From: JACQFZ01 sp045810625
GTDB lineage: Bacteria; Pseudomonadota; Gammaproteobacteria; Acidiferrobacterales; Sulfurifustaceae
DNA length: 64,000 nt
NCBI GenBank assembly: GCA_045810625.1
Contig: JBJMVQ010000030.1
Span: 62,001-126,000 of the forward strand
Direction of reading: 5' to 3'
Made by a program: the position numbers and the translations under genes. The stretch's first letter is position 1. Each line of letters opens with the position of its first letter. Shown piece after piece: positions 36,534-45,210 of this stretch. A model generated the notes under the pieces. The model saw only the letters and a program-made list of their open reading frames with translations, was not told where the DNA came from and did not search any database.

Positions 36534-37916
36534 TCAAACGTCGATTACTTTGCCCGGGTTCAGGATGCCGTGCGGGTCGAGCGCGTGCTTGAGACGCCGC
36601 ATCAACGCGATCTCTTCGGATGAGCGCGATATGCCGAGATGCGCTTTCTTCTCCAGGCCGATCCCGTGCTCAGCGGAAATCGAACCCCCGATTTCAGCGA
36701 GCGGTCCGTAAACGATACGTTCGACCTGGGCCACCGCGTCGCGATCGCCGCCGGCTCCGGCGACAACGACGTGCAGATTGCCGTCGCCGAGATGTCCGAA
36801 AACGAAGCACCGTGCATTTTCGCCGCGAGTCGTCAACGCCCGGCGCACGCCGTCGACATACGCCGGCATCGCCGGAATGGGCAACGACACGTCGAAGACG
36901 GATATCGGCTCGAACCGTCGCAGTTGCCCGGTGTCTTCCCGAATTGCCCAGAGCGCGTCGCGCTCGGCCTGCGAACGCGCGAGCACCGCGTCGATGATCA
37001 ACTCGTCCGACCCTGCGCGCACCAGCGTCGCTTCGAAACGCGCGTCGTCGGCGTCCGGGTCGCCGCCCTGCCCTTCCACCAGCACGTAGTAACCATGGCC
37101 TCGGGCCAACGGCGGACGCGAGCGCGCGGGCGCAGTAGTGACAACCTCGTAGAACTCCGGCCACATCACTTCGAAGGCGCTTAGGCTACCCCCGAGCGCG
37201 CGATGCATGTGCTTCAGGAGCAAAGCCAGCTTCTCGAACGACGCAACCGCGAGCAACGCGACCTGCTGACTCACCGGCTTTTCGGACAGCCGCAGCACCG
37301 CGCGGGTAACGATTCCTAACGTCCCTTCGCTGCCGATAAACAGCTGCTTGATGTCGTAACCCGCGTTGTTCTTGATCAACCGATTCCGAGCGTCGATCAC
37401 CGTGCCGTCGGCCAACACCACTTCGAGCCCCAACACCATGTCGCGCATCATCCCGTGTCGGATGACGCGATTGCCGCCGGCATTGGTGGCGACGTTTCCC
37501 CCGATCGTACACGAACCGCGCGCGCTCAAATCCAATGGAAACGCGAGTTGATGCGGCTCGATCGCCTCCTGCAGCGCCTGCAGCGTTACACCGGCCTGCA
37601 CCGTCACCGTACGCGACAGCGGATCGATCGCCTCGATCCCGCGCATGCGCTCGAGCGAGAGAATCACTTCCGTCGGCGCCGCGTCAGCGCCGCGCACCAG
37701 ACCGGTCAATCCGCCCTGCGGCACCACCGCGACATTGGCCTGATGACACAGTCGCATCGTCGTCGACACTTCTTGCGTGTCGCGCGGCCGCACCAACAGC
37801 GCCGCTTTGAGCGTGTCCTTCCGCCGTACACCGGCACTACGTCGCGCGACGTCGTGCGCGTCGAGCACGGCGTCGTCGCCGAGAGCCGAACGCAGCCGAC
37901 GAATCAAGTCATCCAT
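36534..37916 (-). CDS. GlcD-type FAD-linked oxidase/dehydrogenase (2-hydroxyacid)
   Basis: A 460-residue VAO-family flavoprotein. The N-terminal FAD-binding domain shows VVPQGGLTGLVRGADA (about 67), the IGGNVATNAGGNRVIRHG FAD loop (about 140) and IGSEGTLGIVT. The C-terminal FAD-oxidase_C domain ends FGHLGDGNLHVVV ... ISAEHGIGLEKK ... DPHGILNPGKV, with the metal/substrate His residues. Candidates are glycolate, D-lactate or D-2-hydroxyglutarate dehydrogenase; no GlcE/GlcF partners are adjacent. The start at ATG 37916 is chosen to fit the family N terminus; upstream in-frame starts exist. Confidence 0.9.
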   Translation of the reverse strand: MDDLIRRLRSALGDDAVLDAHDVARRSAGVRRKDTLKAALLVRPRDTQEVSTTMRLCHQANVAVVPQGGLTGLVRGADAAPTEVILSLERMRGIEAIDPLSRTVTVQAGVTLQALQEAIEPHQLAFPLDLSARGSCTIGGNVATNAGGNRVIRHGMMRDMVLGLEVVLADGTVIDARNRLIKNNAGYDIKQLFIGSEGTLGIVTRAVLRLSEKPVSQQVALLAVASFEKLALLLKHMHRALGGSLSAFEVMWPEFYEVVTTAPARSRPPLARGHGYYVLVEGQGGDPDADDARFEATLVRAGSDELIIDAVLARSQAERDALWAIREDTGQLRRFEPISVFDVSLPIPAMPAYVDGVRRALTTRGENARCFVFGHLGDGNLHVVVAGAGGDRDAVAQVERIVYGPLAEIGGSISAEHGIGLEKKAHLGISRSSEEIALMRRLKHALDPHGILNPGKVIDV

Positions 37917-38270
37917 GTGTTGTTCCACGATTCCACGGAGCGTTCCTCGATGAACCATTCCCGGTTTCTCAAACGCTACATCACCGCGCACGTTTCATCA
38001 TCGTCGCGAACATTTCGCACCGTGCGCCGGCGCGAGGAGACAAGCATAAGCAGAAGGACACGTTGCTCGATAAGTTCTTTGACACTCCACGATCGCGTGC
38101 GTTAGAACTCCGTTGGTCTCAAGGAGAGCTCCGCGTTCAGGGAGAACAAACATACACCTCTTTCTGTAAGCATTCATCGTGAAGGCGCCTTCTGACCGTC
38201 GCACCGCAACGCGTGCGATTCATCCCTCGGTGCCGGCACGTCGCGGCCGCCAAGGAATGGAGCGCATCGC

Positions 38271-39245
38271 ATGTTATGCAATTCGGTTTTGGATCTCATC
38301 GGCAAGACGCCGTTGGTGAAGCTGCAGCGTCTCGCGAAACACCTGCCCGCCAATCTTTACGCCAAATGCGAGTTCTACAATCCCGGCGGATCGGTCAAGG
38401 ATCGCGTCGGCTACCAAATGATCATCGACGCGGAGGCGGAAGGCCGGATCAAGCCGGGCGACACGTTGATCGAGCCGTCGAGCGGCAACACCGGGATCGG
38501 TCTCGCGCTCGCCGGAGTGTTGAAGGGTTACCGGGTGATCATCACGATGCCGGAAAAGATGAGCCTCGAGAAGCAGGTGATTCTCGAAGCGCTCAACGTA
38601 GAAATCATCCGAACACCGACGAGCGCCGCGTGGGACGATCCCGAGAGCCATATTCAGGTGGCGAAAAGACTGCAGCGTGAATTGCCGAACGCGCACATTC
38701 TCGATCAGTACACCAATCCGTCCAATCCGAAAGCGCATTACGAATACACCGCGCAGGAGATCCTCGACGATCTCGGCGGCGAGGTCGACATGCTGGTCGT
38801 CGGCGCCGGTACCGGCGGCACGCTGACCGGCCTCGCACGCCGGCTGAAGGAAACGCACCCGCACGTGCAGATCGTCGGCGTCGATCCGATCGGCTCGATT
38901 CTCGCAGGAGGCCAATATGTCGCCACCTATGAAGTCGAAGGCATCGGCTACGATTTCATTCCCGATGTTCTCGATCGCTCGCTGGTCGACCGCTGGATCA
39001 AGTCCAACGATAAGGAATCGTTCCTGATCGCCCGGCGTCTCATCGCCGAGGAAGGCCTGCTTTGCGGCGGCTCTTCGGGCGCGGCGGTTTACGCGGCGCT
39101 CGAAAGCGCCAAAGAGCTCAGCGCCGGCCAGAACTGCGTGGTCATTCTGCCCGACGGAATCCGGAACTATATGACCAAGTTTGCCGACATTGGCTGGATG
39201 CGAGCAAAAGGTTTTCTAGCATCGAATTCGCTCGCCGCCGCGTGA
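38271..39245 (+). CDS. Cystathionine beta-synthase catalytic core (PLP, CysK/CBS family)
   Basis: A 324-residue fold-type II PLP enzyme. PLP lysine in NPGGSVKDR (about residue 44), phosphate/cofactor loop EPSSGNTGIGLAL, GTGGTLTGLAR, and a C-terminal stretch EGIGYDFIPDVLDRSLVD ... LLCGGSSGAAV ... ILPDGIRNYMTKFAD, which is closer to eukaryotic-type cystathionine beta-synthase than to CysK or CysM. It lacks both the N-terminal haem region and the C-terminal Bateman domains, so it should be constitutive. It may make cystathionine or act as a cysteine synthase. Followed 46 bp later by repeat B. Confidence 0.88.
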   Translation: MLCNSVLDLIGKTPLVKLQRLAKHLPANLYAKCEFYNPGGSVKDRVGYQMIIDAEAEGRIKPGDTLIEPSSGNTGIGLALAGVLKGYRVIITMPEKMSLEKQVILEALNVEIIRTPTSAAWDDPESHIQVAKRLQRELPNAHILDQYTNPSNPKAHYEYTAQEILDDLGGEVDMLVVGAGTGGTLTGLARRLKETHPHVQIVGVDPIGSILAGGQYVATYEVEGIGYDFIPDVLDRSLVDRWIKSNDKESFLIARRLIAEEGLLCGGSSGAAVYAALESAKELSAGQNCVVILPDGIRNYMTKFADIGWMRAKGFLASNSLAAA

Positions 39246-39290
39246 TCGAGATCGCCCGATATCAGAATGCAACGTTTCCCGCAGGAGGCC

Positions 39291-39405
39291 CTGATTGATC
39301 CCTCCGTTCGTGGTGAGCTCGTCGAACCATGAACGGAGGACCGCCGACATCAATACCTTTCTACGAATCGTCTTCGACACGCTCAGGACGAACGGGATTA
39401 ATCAG
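39291..39405. repeat. Repeat B, copy 1 (115-bp element with terminal inverted repeats)
   Basis: Ends CTGATTGATCCC and GGGATTAATCAG (12 bp, one mismatch as inverted repeats). Inside are a perfect 9-bp stem CCTCCGTTC / GAACGGAGG and a GCTCAGGACGAACG segment. No coding capacity and no clear target duplication. Second copy at 55010-55122. Confidence 0.85.
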
Positions 39406-39434
39406 AAATTCCTAACAGGTTTGAAGGAGCAAAC

Positions 39435-40322
39435 ATGAGCACGACCGTCCGAGACCACCGCAATCTCAACGCACACCATCTCTCCGCGTCACTCGCACAC
39501 GCGCCGGTCGGGAAGCCGCACGCCCGCTTCAGCGATCCGCTGCCGCCGGCGCTGCCGCCCGATGCCTTCTTGAAGGACCTGACGAACATGATCGTCAAAT
39601 CGCCGGCCGCCAACGTCAGCACGTTTTACGATCATTTCTTCGCCCGACAAATCCCGCTGGCCGGGGTGCAGGAGTGGGTCAAGCAGTGGTACTACGATTC
39701 ACGCACTTACCCGTCGGTGATCGCGCAGCTCACGGCAAACTGCAGTTACTGCTTCGAGGCGCGCCAGTTCATGGGCACGAACCTGGCGGAGGAGCTCGGC
39801 GAATTCAATCCCGCGAAGGAGCATCCGACATTGGTGCGGCGTCTCGGCGCCGCCCTCGGCGTGAGCGAAGAAGAAATGGAATTCGCCGACCCGTATCCGG
39901 AGACGCTGCTCTACGTCGAATACCGCATGCACCTGGTTCGCGACTACCACTGGCTCGAAGCGCTCGCCGCCGGCAGCTACGCGATCGAGCTCACGATTCC
40001 GGGCCGCTTCACCAAAATCGCCAAGACGCTGCGCGAGCAGTTCGGGTTGAACGACCATGACTTGGAAATATTCGGCATTCATGCCGGCGATGACGATCTC
40101 GAGAAGGACTACGGCGGCGACGTTTACCACGCGATGGAGGCCGGCAATCTGCTGAAAAAATACGCGACGACGGCGGAGATGCAGCAACGCGTGCGCACGG
40201 CGGTGTGGCGCTCGATCGAAGCGCGCAAGGTTTATCAGTGGGGTCTCTATCGCGAAATCGTTTTGAAAAACCACCCCGCCTGGCCGACCATCACCGCCGC
40301 GCCGGCGGCGAAGGCTCACTGA
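39435..40322 (+). CDS. PqqC-like / haem-oxygenase-fold putative metal-dependent oxidase
   Basis: A 295-residue all-helical protein of the TenA/PqqC/HDO superfamily; FYDHFFARQIPLAGVQEWV (about 64-82) resembles PqqC. Candidate metal ligands by comparison with UndA/CADD-type enzymes are Glu123, His130 (E-x6-H), Glu185 and His216, Asp220; the His expected seven residues after the H of the HxxxDxxH helix is Glu223. The first ~45 residues are extra and Pro/Ala rich. No pqqABDE genes are near, so a role in PQQ synthesis is doubtful. AAGGAG lies before the ATG. It overlaps the convergent dehydrogenase by 7 bp. Confidence 0.8.
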   Translation: MSTTVRDHRNLNAHHLSASLAHAPVGKPHARFSDPLPPALPPDAFLKDLTNMIVKSPAANVSTFYDHFFARQIPLAGVQEWVKQWYYDSRTYPSVIAQLTANCSYCFEARQFMGTNLAEELGEFNPAKEHPTLVRRLGAALGVSEEEMEFADPYPETLLYVEYRMHLVRDYHWLEALAAGSYAIELTIPGRFTKIAKTLREQFGLNDHDLEIFGIHAGDDDLEKDYGGDVYHAMEAGNLLKKYATTAEMQQRVRTAVWRSIEARKVYQWGLYREIVLKNHPAWPTITAAPAAKAH

Positions 40323-41275
40323 GCGGCGCTCGCGGACGCGGAAGGGAACGGGTCGATCCGATTGTGCAACGGCTCGCCGCGGCGGAAACGGCGGAGGTTG
40401 TCGGCGATCAACCGGGCGAGATCGTACGTCTCGCCCGGATAACAAAACGCGCCGTGCGGCGTGACCCACAGATTTTCCGTCGTCCACGCCGGATGTTCCA
40501 CGGGCAACGGCTCTTGCTCGTGCACGTCGAGAAGCGCGGCGCGCAGGCGCCGCTCGCGCAACGCGCGAATCACGACAGAGGTATCGAGAATCGAACCGCG
40601 CGAGACGTTGATCAGTACCGCCTGCGCCGGCAGCCGATCGACCAGCTCGGCGCCAAAGAGCCCCCGTGTTTGCGGAAGGCCCGGCAGAGCGATGACGACG
40701 TGATCCGCGACCGGCAGCACGCGCGCGATCTCGTTCCACGCGTAGATCTCGTCGGTAACGCCGGGCGACGATCCGGTGCGCGTGACGCCGATCGTGCGTA
40801 CATCGAAACCCGCGGCACGGCGCGCAATCGCGCGACCGATGGGACCGAGGCCGGCGATGACGAGCGTGGTACCGGCGACGAGCCGGGCGTCCGGCAGTTT
40901 CCAAATGCGCGCGTCTTGCTGTCGAACGAGCGCGGGGCCTTCTTTGGCGAGACTCAGGATGCCCATCCACGCAAACTCTGCGACCGCGCGCGCCGGAATA
41001 TCGCCGGCATTCGTCACGACCAGACCGCGCGGCGGCGATTCGCCGAGAATGTGATCGTAGCCCGTGCCGGTGAGCTGCAACCAACGCAGCTTCTTGCAGC
41101 GCGCGAGCAGACCGGCGGGAAGCGTGTTGGCGATCAGCACTTCGATGTCCTCGACGTTGGGCGGATCGCGCTGAACGTCGGTCACGACGTCGATCGATTC
41201 GTCCGTCGCCAGCGACGCGCCAATTTCCGCCGCGAGCGCGGGCGCCATACGTCGATGGAAGATGCAGATCTTCAT
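40316..41275 (-). CDS. D-2-hydroxyacid dehydrogenase (NAD-binding, SerA-like without ACT)
   Basis: A 319-residue D-isomer-specific 2-hydroxyacid dehydrogenase. Rossmann motif VIAGLGPIGRAIA (about 139), catalytic Arg in INVSRGSILD (about 225), Glu in LLDVHEQEPLP and His in WVTPHGAF (about 273). Substrate unknown; it is distinct from the serA in this window and has no ACT domain. It overlaps the 3' end of the PqqC-like gene tail to tail and diverges from the methyltransferase gene across 134 bp that must hold promoters for both. Confidence 0.87.
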   Translation of the reverse strand: MKICIFHRRMAPALAAEIGASLATDESIDVVTDVQRDPPNVEDIEVLIANTLPAGLLARCKKLRWLQLTGTGYDHILGESPPRGLVVTNAGDIPARAVAEFAWMGILSLAKEGPALVRQQDARIWKLPDARLVAGTTLVIAGLGPIGRAIARRAAGFDVRTIGVTRTGSSPGVTDEIYAWNEIARVLPVADHVVIALPGLPQTRGLFGAELVDRLPAQAVLINVSRGSILDTSVVIRALRERRLRAALLDVHEQEPLPVEHPAWTTENLWVTPHGAFCYPGETYDLARLIADNLRRFRRGEPLHNRIDPFPSASASAAQ

Positions 41276-41409
41276 ACGGGAGCGATTATGCGGGCGCTGT
41301 CCGATTTTAGGGAAGGGTCGATTGGCTCACCCGCGAGTCCGCCCTGCCCTCGCCGCTGCGTCGCAAGGATTGCTGTAGTGAAGGAACCAACAACGCTCAA
41401 GGACCCGCC

Positions 41410-42036
41410 ATGGATGCCAGAGTCAAAAATGTCATCGACAAACTCACGCAACGCTCGCGAAGCGAGCAGGAAGAGCTCATCGCGTTGAACGCGCTCGGCG
41501 CGCGCTTCGTCCGCGAAGCCGCACCGCGGCTGATGCTCGACGTCGGCCCGGAGGTCGGTCAGCTGCTCAACATGCTGACGCGCGCGTTGAACGCCAAGGT
41601 CATCGTGGAAGTCGGCGGCTCGGTCGGCTACTCGACGATTTGGTTCGCGGAAGCGGCGCAGCGCACCGGCGGTCGGGTTTTTTCGATCGAACCGAACCGG
41701 GACAAACAAAGGGAGCAGCGCGAGCACCTGAGCGCCGCGGGATTGCTGGACTACGTCGAACTGGTCGCCGGCGACGCGGGCGAAGTGTTGCGCGATCTGC
41801 CGGAGCCTTTCGACCTGGTGTTGATCGATCATTGGAAGGATCTCTACATCCGCGAATTCGATCTCGCCTGGCCGCGCATGCGCCGCGGCGGGCTCGTCAT
41901 CGCGGACAACATCTTGCGCCCGGCGGCGACGTTGGAGGCGATGCGCGCGTATGTGCAACACGTGCGCAATGTCGCGCCCGAGCTTTCGCTAACGGTCGAC
42001 ATCGGCAACGGTATCGAGATCACGACACGAGGATGA
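41410..42036 (+). CDS. Catechol O-methyltransferase-like SAM methyltransferase
   Basis: A 208-residue class I methyltransferase. SAM motif VEVGGSVGYSTIWFAEA (about 61-77); LIDHWKDLY (about 138) and VIADNIL (about 160) match the Mg-binding Asp, catalytic Lys and Asp-Asn pair of mammalian COMT (DHWKDRY, ADN). The usual bacterial caffeoyl-CoA/O-MT form has DADK instead, so a catechol substrate is plausible though unproven. AAGGA lies before the ATG. It is the first gene of a tight plus-strand group, 1 bp before the amino-acid dehydrogenase. Confidence 0.85.
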   Translation: MDARVKNVIDKLTQRSRSEQEELIALNALGARFVREAAPRLMLDVGPEVGQLLNMLTRALNAKVIVEVGGSVGYSTIWFAEAAQRTGGRVFSIEPNRDKQREQREHLSAAGLLDYVELVAGDAGEVLRDLPEPFDLVLIDHWKDLYIREFDLAWPRMRRGGLVIADNILRPAATLEAMRAYVQHVRNVAPELSLTVDIGNGIEITTRG

Positions 42037-42037
42037 A

Positions 42038-43159
42038 ATGACGACGCTCACGGAGCAAATGACGGAACCGCTGTTGCAGACGACGGTCATCGACCGCCGG
42101 CGCAACGTCACGGCGTGGGTGGTAGTGGATCGACTGGTGAACGGGCGCGCCATGGGTGGCATACGCATGACGTCGGACGTAAACCTCGCCGAAGTCGCGC
42201 AGCTCGCGCGCAAGATGACGCTCAAGCTCAGCCTCGCGGAGCTGCCGATCGGCGGCGCCAAAGCCGGCATCGTCGGCACGCTGCCGGACGGTCCGGCGCG
42301 CGACGACTGTCTGCGCGCGTTCGGCGAAGCCGTCGCGCCGCTGCTGCACGGCGGCATTTATCTCGGCAGCGATCAGGGCATCACCTACCGCGATCGCGAC
42401 TTGATCTGCGCCGCCGCCGGATACGACATTCAGCGCACGCCGGCGGGCGCGATCCTGAAATGTTCATGGCCGGAGCTGTGGCGCCGCTGTCAGAATGTCA
42501 CCGGTCACGGCGTCGGCGAAGCCGCCCACATGTGCGCGAATTTTCTCGAGGTACCGATCCCGCGACGCGTCGTCATCCAAGGCTTCGGCACCGTGGGCCG
42601 CGGCGTCGCGACCTTCCTCGCCGCTCACGGCTACACCATCGTCGGCGTCGCCGATCAGCTCGGCACGCTCCGGCTCACCGAAGGCGGCGATGTTGCGCAT
42701 CTAATCGCGGCGACGAATGCGCAGGGGTTGATCGATCGTACGGCGTTGCCGCCGGGCGTAACGGTCGTTTCGCCGAAAGACGCTTGGCTCGATCTCGACG
42801 CCGATATTCTCGTGCTCGCCGCGAATAGCAACGCCGTGAGCGGCAAAGCGGCCGAGCGCATCCGTTCGCGAATCGTCGTGGAAGGCGCGAACTTTCCATG
42901 TACGCCCGACGCGTTGCACGTCCTGCAATGTAAGGGAATCACGGTCGTGCCCGATATCGCAGCGAATTGCGGCGGCGCGGCGGTCACCGCGCTCGTCCTG
43001 ACCGGACGCGTTCCCCCCTTGCCCGACGTGGAGAGCCAGGTAAGCTGGTTCTTCGATGAAGTACGTGCGCGCGTGCGCCGGAACGTGGAGAAAGTTCTGA
43101 AGCAACTCGCGGGAGGAAGCGCCGGTTCCCGGCAGACGCCGACGAACGTCGGGCATTGA
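42038..43159 (+). CDS. Glu/Leu/Phe/Val dehydrogenase family protein
   Basis: A 373-residue amino-acid dehydrogenase. Substrate lysine in MTLKLSLAEL and catalytic lysine in LPIGGAKAGIVG (about 72), GSDQGITYRD in place of the GDH PAPDVGT loop, and Rossmann GFGTVGRGVA (about 187). Oxidative deamination or reductive amination of an L-amino acid is expected; the changed DQG loop and missing GGAKGG second Gly leave the substrate open. It starts 1 bp after the methyltransferase and precedes the MFS gene by 40 bp, so all three are probably one operon. Confidence 0.85.
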   Translation: MTTLTEQMTEPLLQTTVIDRRRNVTAWVVVDRLVNGRAMGGIRMTSDVNLAEVAQLARKMTLKLSLAELPIGGAKAGIVGTLPDGPARDDCLRAFGEAVAPLLHGGIYLGSDQGITYRDRDLICAAAGYDIQRTPAGAILKCSWPELWRRCQNVTGHGVGEAAHMCANFLEVPIPRRVVIQGFGTVGRGVATFLAAHGYTIVGVADQLGTLRLTEGGDVAHLIAATNAQGLIDRTALPPGVTVVSPKDAWLDLDADILVLAANSNAVSGKAAERIRSRIVVEGANFPCTPDALHVLQCKGITVVPDIAANCGGAAVTALVLTGRVPPLPDVESQVSWFFDEVRARVRRNVEKVLKQLAGGSAGSRQTPTNVGH

Positions 43160-43199
43160 AGGACGTCGCAGGAAGCGGCGCGAACTGAAGGAGCGATTC

Positions 43200-44600
43200 A
43201 TGTCTCGGACAGCCGCCGCAGTGGTGCCCACGGTCGAACGCCCGTGGCCGATCGTCGCCGTCGCCGCGAGCTCGGTGTTCCTGGTGCTGCTCGACACGAC
43301 CGTGCTCTTCATCGTCTTCCCGGCGATACGGGAGGCATTCCCAAGCTCCACACCGAGCACGCTGTCGTGGGCGATCAACGCTTACACGATTCTGTTCGCG
43401 GCGCTGCTCGTGCCGGCGGGACGAATCGCCGATCTCAAAGGACGCAAACTCGTCTTCGTCGTCGGCCTCGCGATCTTCACACTCGGCGCGATTCTCGCCG
43501 GCGTCGCGCCGGGTGTCGGATGGCTGATCGCGGCGCGGGCGATACAAGCCGTCGGCGCCGCCGCGATCACGCCGTCGGCCCTGGCGTTGGCGCTCGCGGC
43601 GTTTCCGAGCGAGAAGCGCTCGCTCGTCATCGGCGTGTGGGGCGCGGCGAGCGCGGTCGCCGCCGCGCTCGGTCCGGTGCTCGGCGCGCTGGTGATCGAA
43701 GGCGCAGGGTGGCGCTGGGTGTTCCTCGCGATCGCCGCGCCGTTCGCGGCTCTGTTCACGCTGCTCGCCGCGAAGATATTGCCCAATCCTCGCGCTACCC
43801 GTGCAGGCGACGCACCCGATGTTCCGAGCGTGGTCCTCCTCGTTGCCGGCGTCGGCTGTCTGGCGTTCGGCATCGTACAGACGCGGGTGTGGGCCTTCAC
43901 GGTCCCAACGCTCGCGGCGCTCGGCCTCGGCATCGCACTCTTGATCGTCTTCGTCTGGGATGCGCGGCGCAAACCGACGCCCGCGATCGACGTCCGTTTG
44001 TTCGCCGAACCGAACTTTCGCAATGCCAACATCGCGACGTTCGTCTACGGCGCTGTGTTCGCGATGATGTTCTTCACCTGCCTGCTGTTTCCGCAACAGG
44101 TTTGGAAATACTCCCTGACCCAAGCCGCCGTCGCGTTTGCGCCGAGCCCGCTGCTGGTCATCCCGAGCGCGATTTGGTCCGGCCGGATCGCCACGCAATA
44201 TGGTCATCGCGCGCTCTTGATCGCGGGCGGTTTCGTCTTCGCCGCCGGCGGCGCGTGGTTCTACTGGATCGCACCGGCGTATACGAGCTATTGGATCGGC
44301 TGGCTCCCCGGCATCGCCTTCATCGGCGTCGCGGTCGGGATGCTCATCACTGCGCTCACCGGCGCCGCGGTCGCGCATCTCGTGGCACGCGATCTGGGCT
44401 CAGGCTCCGGCGCGAACCAGGCGATCCGCCAGCTCGGTGCCGTGATCGGCGTCGCGTTGGTGGTCGCGCTGGTCGGGCAGCGCAGCGCCGGCGCGGTCGA
44501 GTTTGGCCACGCCTTCGCCGCGCTCGCACTCGGCGGCGTGATCGTGGCGCTGCTGTCGTTGACGATCGACACCCGGACACGGGCGAAAACGAACAGCTAA
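43200..44600 (+). CDS. MFS transporter, DHA2 (EmrB/QacA-like) drug/metabolite exporter
   Basis: A 466-residue membrane protein with about 14 hydrophobic segments. Motif D1 LLDTTVLFIVFPAI (about 30), motif A GRIADLKGRK (about 75) and antiporter motif C GPVLGALV (about 160). Members export drugs and small metabolites by proton antiport. GAAGGAG precedes the ATG. The last 25 codons and the repeat behind them have been duplicated in tandem just downstream, leaving the intact gene upstream. Confidence 0.9.
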   Translation: MSRTAAAVVPTVERPWPIVAVAASSVFLVLLDTTVLFIVFPAIREAFPSSTPSTLSWAINAYTILFAALLVPAGRIADLKGRKLVFVVGLAIFTLGAILAGVAPGVGWLIAARAIQAVGAAAITPSALALALAAFPSEKRSLVIGVWGAASAVAAALGPVLGALVIEGAGWRWVFLAIAAPFAALFTLLAAKILPNPRATRAGDAPDVPSVVLLVAGVGCLAFGIVQTRVWAFTVPTLAALGLGIALLIVFVWDARRKPTPAIDVRLFAEPNFRNANIATFVYGAVFAMMFFTCLLFPQQVWKYSLTQAAVAFAPSPLLVIPSAIWSGRIATQYGHRALLIAGGFVFAAGGAWFYWIAPAYTSYWIGWLPGIAFIGVAVGMLITALTGAAVAHLVARDLGSGSGANQAIRQLGAVIGVALVVALVGQRSAGAVEFGHAFAALALGGVIVALLSLTIDTRTRAKTNS

Positions 44601-44881
44601 AATGATTGTTCACCGCAGAGGACGCGGAGGACGCAGAGGAAAGGCGGTTAATTAAATTTGAAACGCAAAGGACGCCAAGGACGCAAAGGAAAGACTAAAA
44701 GGCGCACTCGGCGGCGTGATCGTGGCGCTGCTGTCGTTGACGATCGACACCCGGCCGCGGGCGAAAGCGAACAGCTAAGGAAGCTCTGAAATATTTGTTC
44801 TAACCGCAGAGGACGCGGAGGACGCAGAGGAAAGGCGGTTAATTAAATTTGAACGCCAAGGACGCAAAGGAAAGACTAAAG
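44525..44881. repeat. 178-bp tandem duplication spanning the MFS 3' end and repeat A
   Basis: 44525-44702 recurs at 44703 to about 44881: both begin CGCACTCGGCGGCGTGATCG, run through the MFS stop codon, then into ACCGCAGAGGACGCGGAGG and GACGCAAAGGAAAGACTAAA. The copies differ by three substitutions in the coding part and short indels after it, so the event is recent relative to gene divergence. Confidence 0.9.
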
Positions 44882-45190
44882 GGAAGACTACTAAAAGCTT
44901 ATCTCAAAAAACGATTGCTTACCGTAGAGGGCGTATAGGAAATCAAGAAAGACAGCTAGAACCTATCTCAAAATTAAATTTCGATATATTTTCCTTTTTT
45001 GATTTCCTTAGCGTCCTTGGCGTCCTTTGCGTTTCAACTTTCTATTAACCTTTCCTCTGCCTCCTCCGCGTCCTCTGCGGTGAAAATTACTATTTCAGAA
45101 TCCCAAACTTCCTTAGCGTCCTTTGGTTTTCAAATTTAATTAACCGCCTTTCCTCTGCGTCCTCCGCGCCCTCTGCGGTGAAATTTAATA
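44605..45190. repeat. Repeat A array between convergent MFS and amidase genes
   Basis: About 600 bp without a gene. Plus-oriented copies (ACCGCAGAGGACGC...) at about 44611-44700, 44803-44885 and a degenerate one at 44920-44960 face minus-oriented copies (...GTCCTCTGCGGTGAAA) at about 44995-45095 and 45110-45190. The whole can fold into one large inverted repeat. Interspersed GCAAAGGACGCC and AATTAAATTTGAA segments are shared between copies. Confidence 0.85.
44704..44778 (+). pseudogene. Duplicated 3' fragment of the MFS gene (25 codons)
   Basis: An in-frame copy of the last 25 codons of the MFS transporter (ALGGVIVALLSLTIDTRPRA...), including its stop. Two residues differ (Thr to Pro, Thr to Ala). 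It has no start or upstream domain and is a by-product of the tandem duplication. Confidence 0.9.
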
Positions 45191-45210
45191 TTTATTTTAG
45201 CGTTGCGCTT

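Noticed and set aside
42984..44378. 464-codon frame antisense to the MFS gene, very Arg/Glu/Asp rich
   Set aside because: Composition is that of complemented hydrophobic codons. The MFS motifs on the plus strand are decisive.
44605..45190. Possible CRISPR array from short spaced repeats
   Set aside because: Repeat units vary in length and orientation, spacers are themselves repeated, and no cas gene is near.
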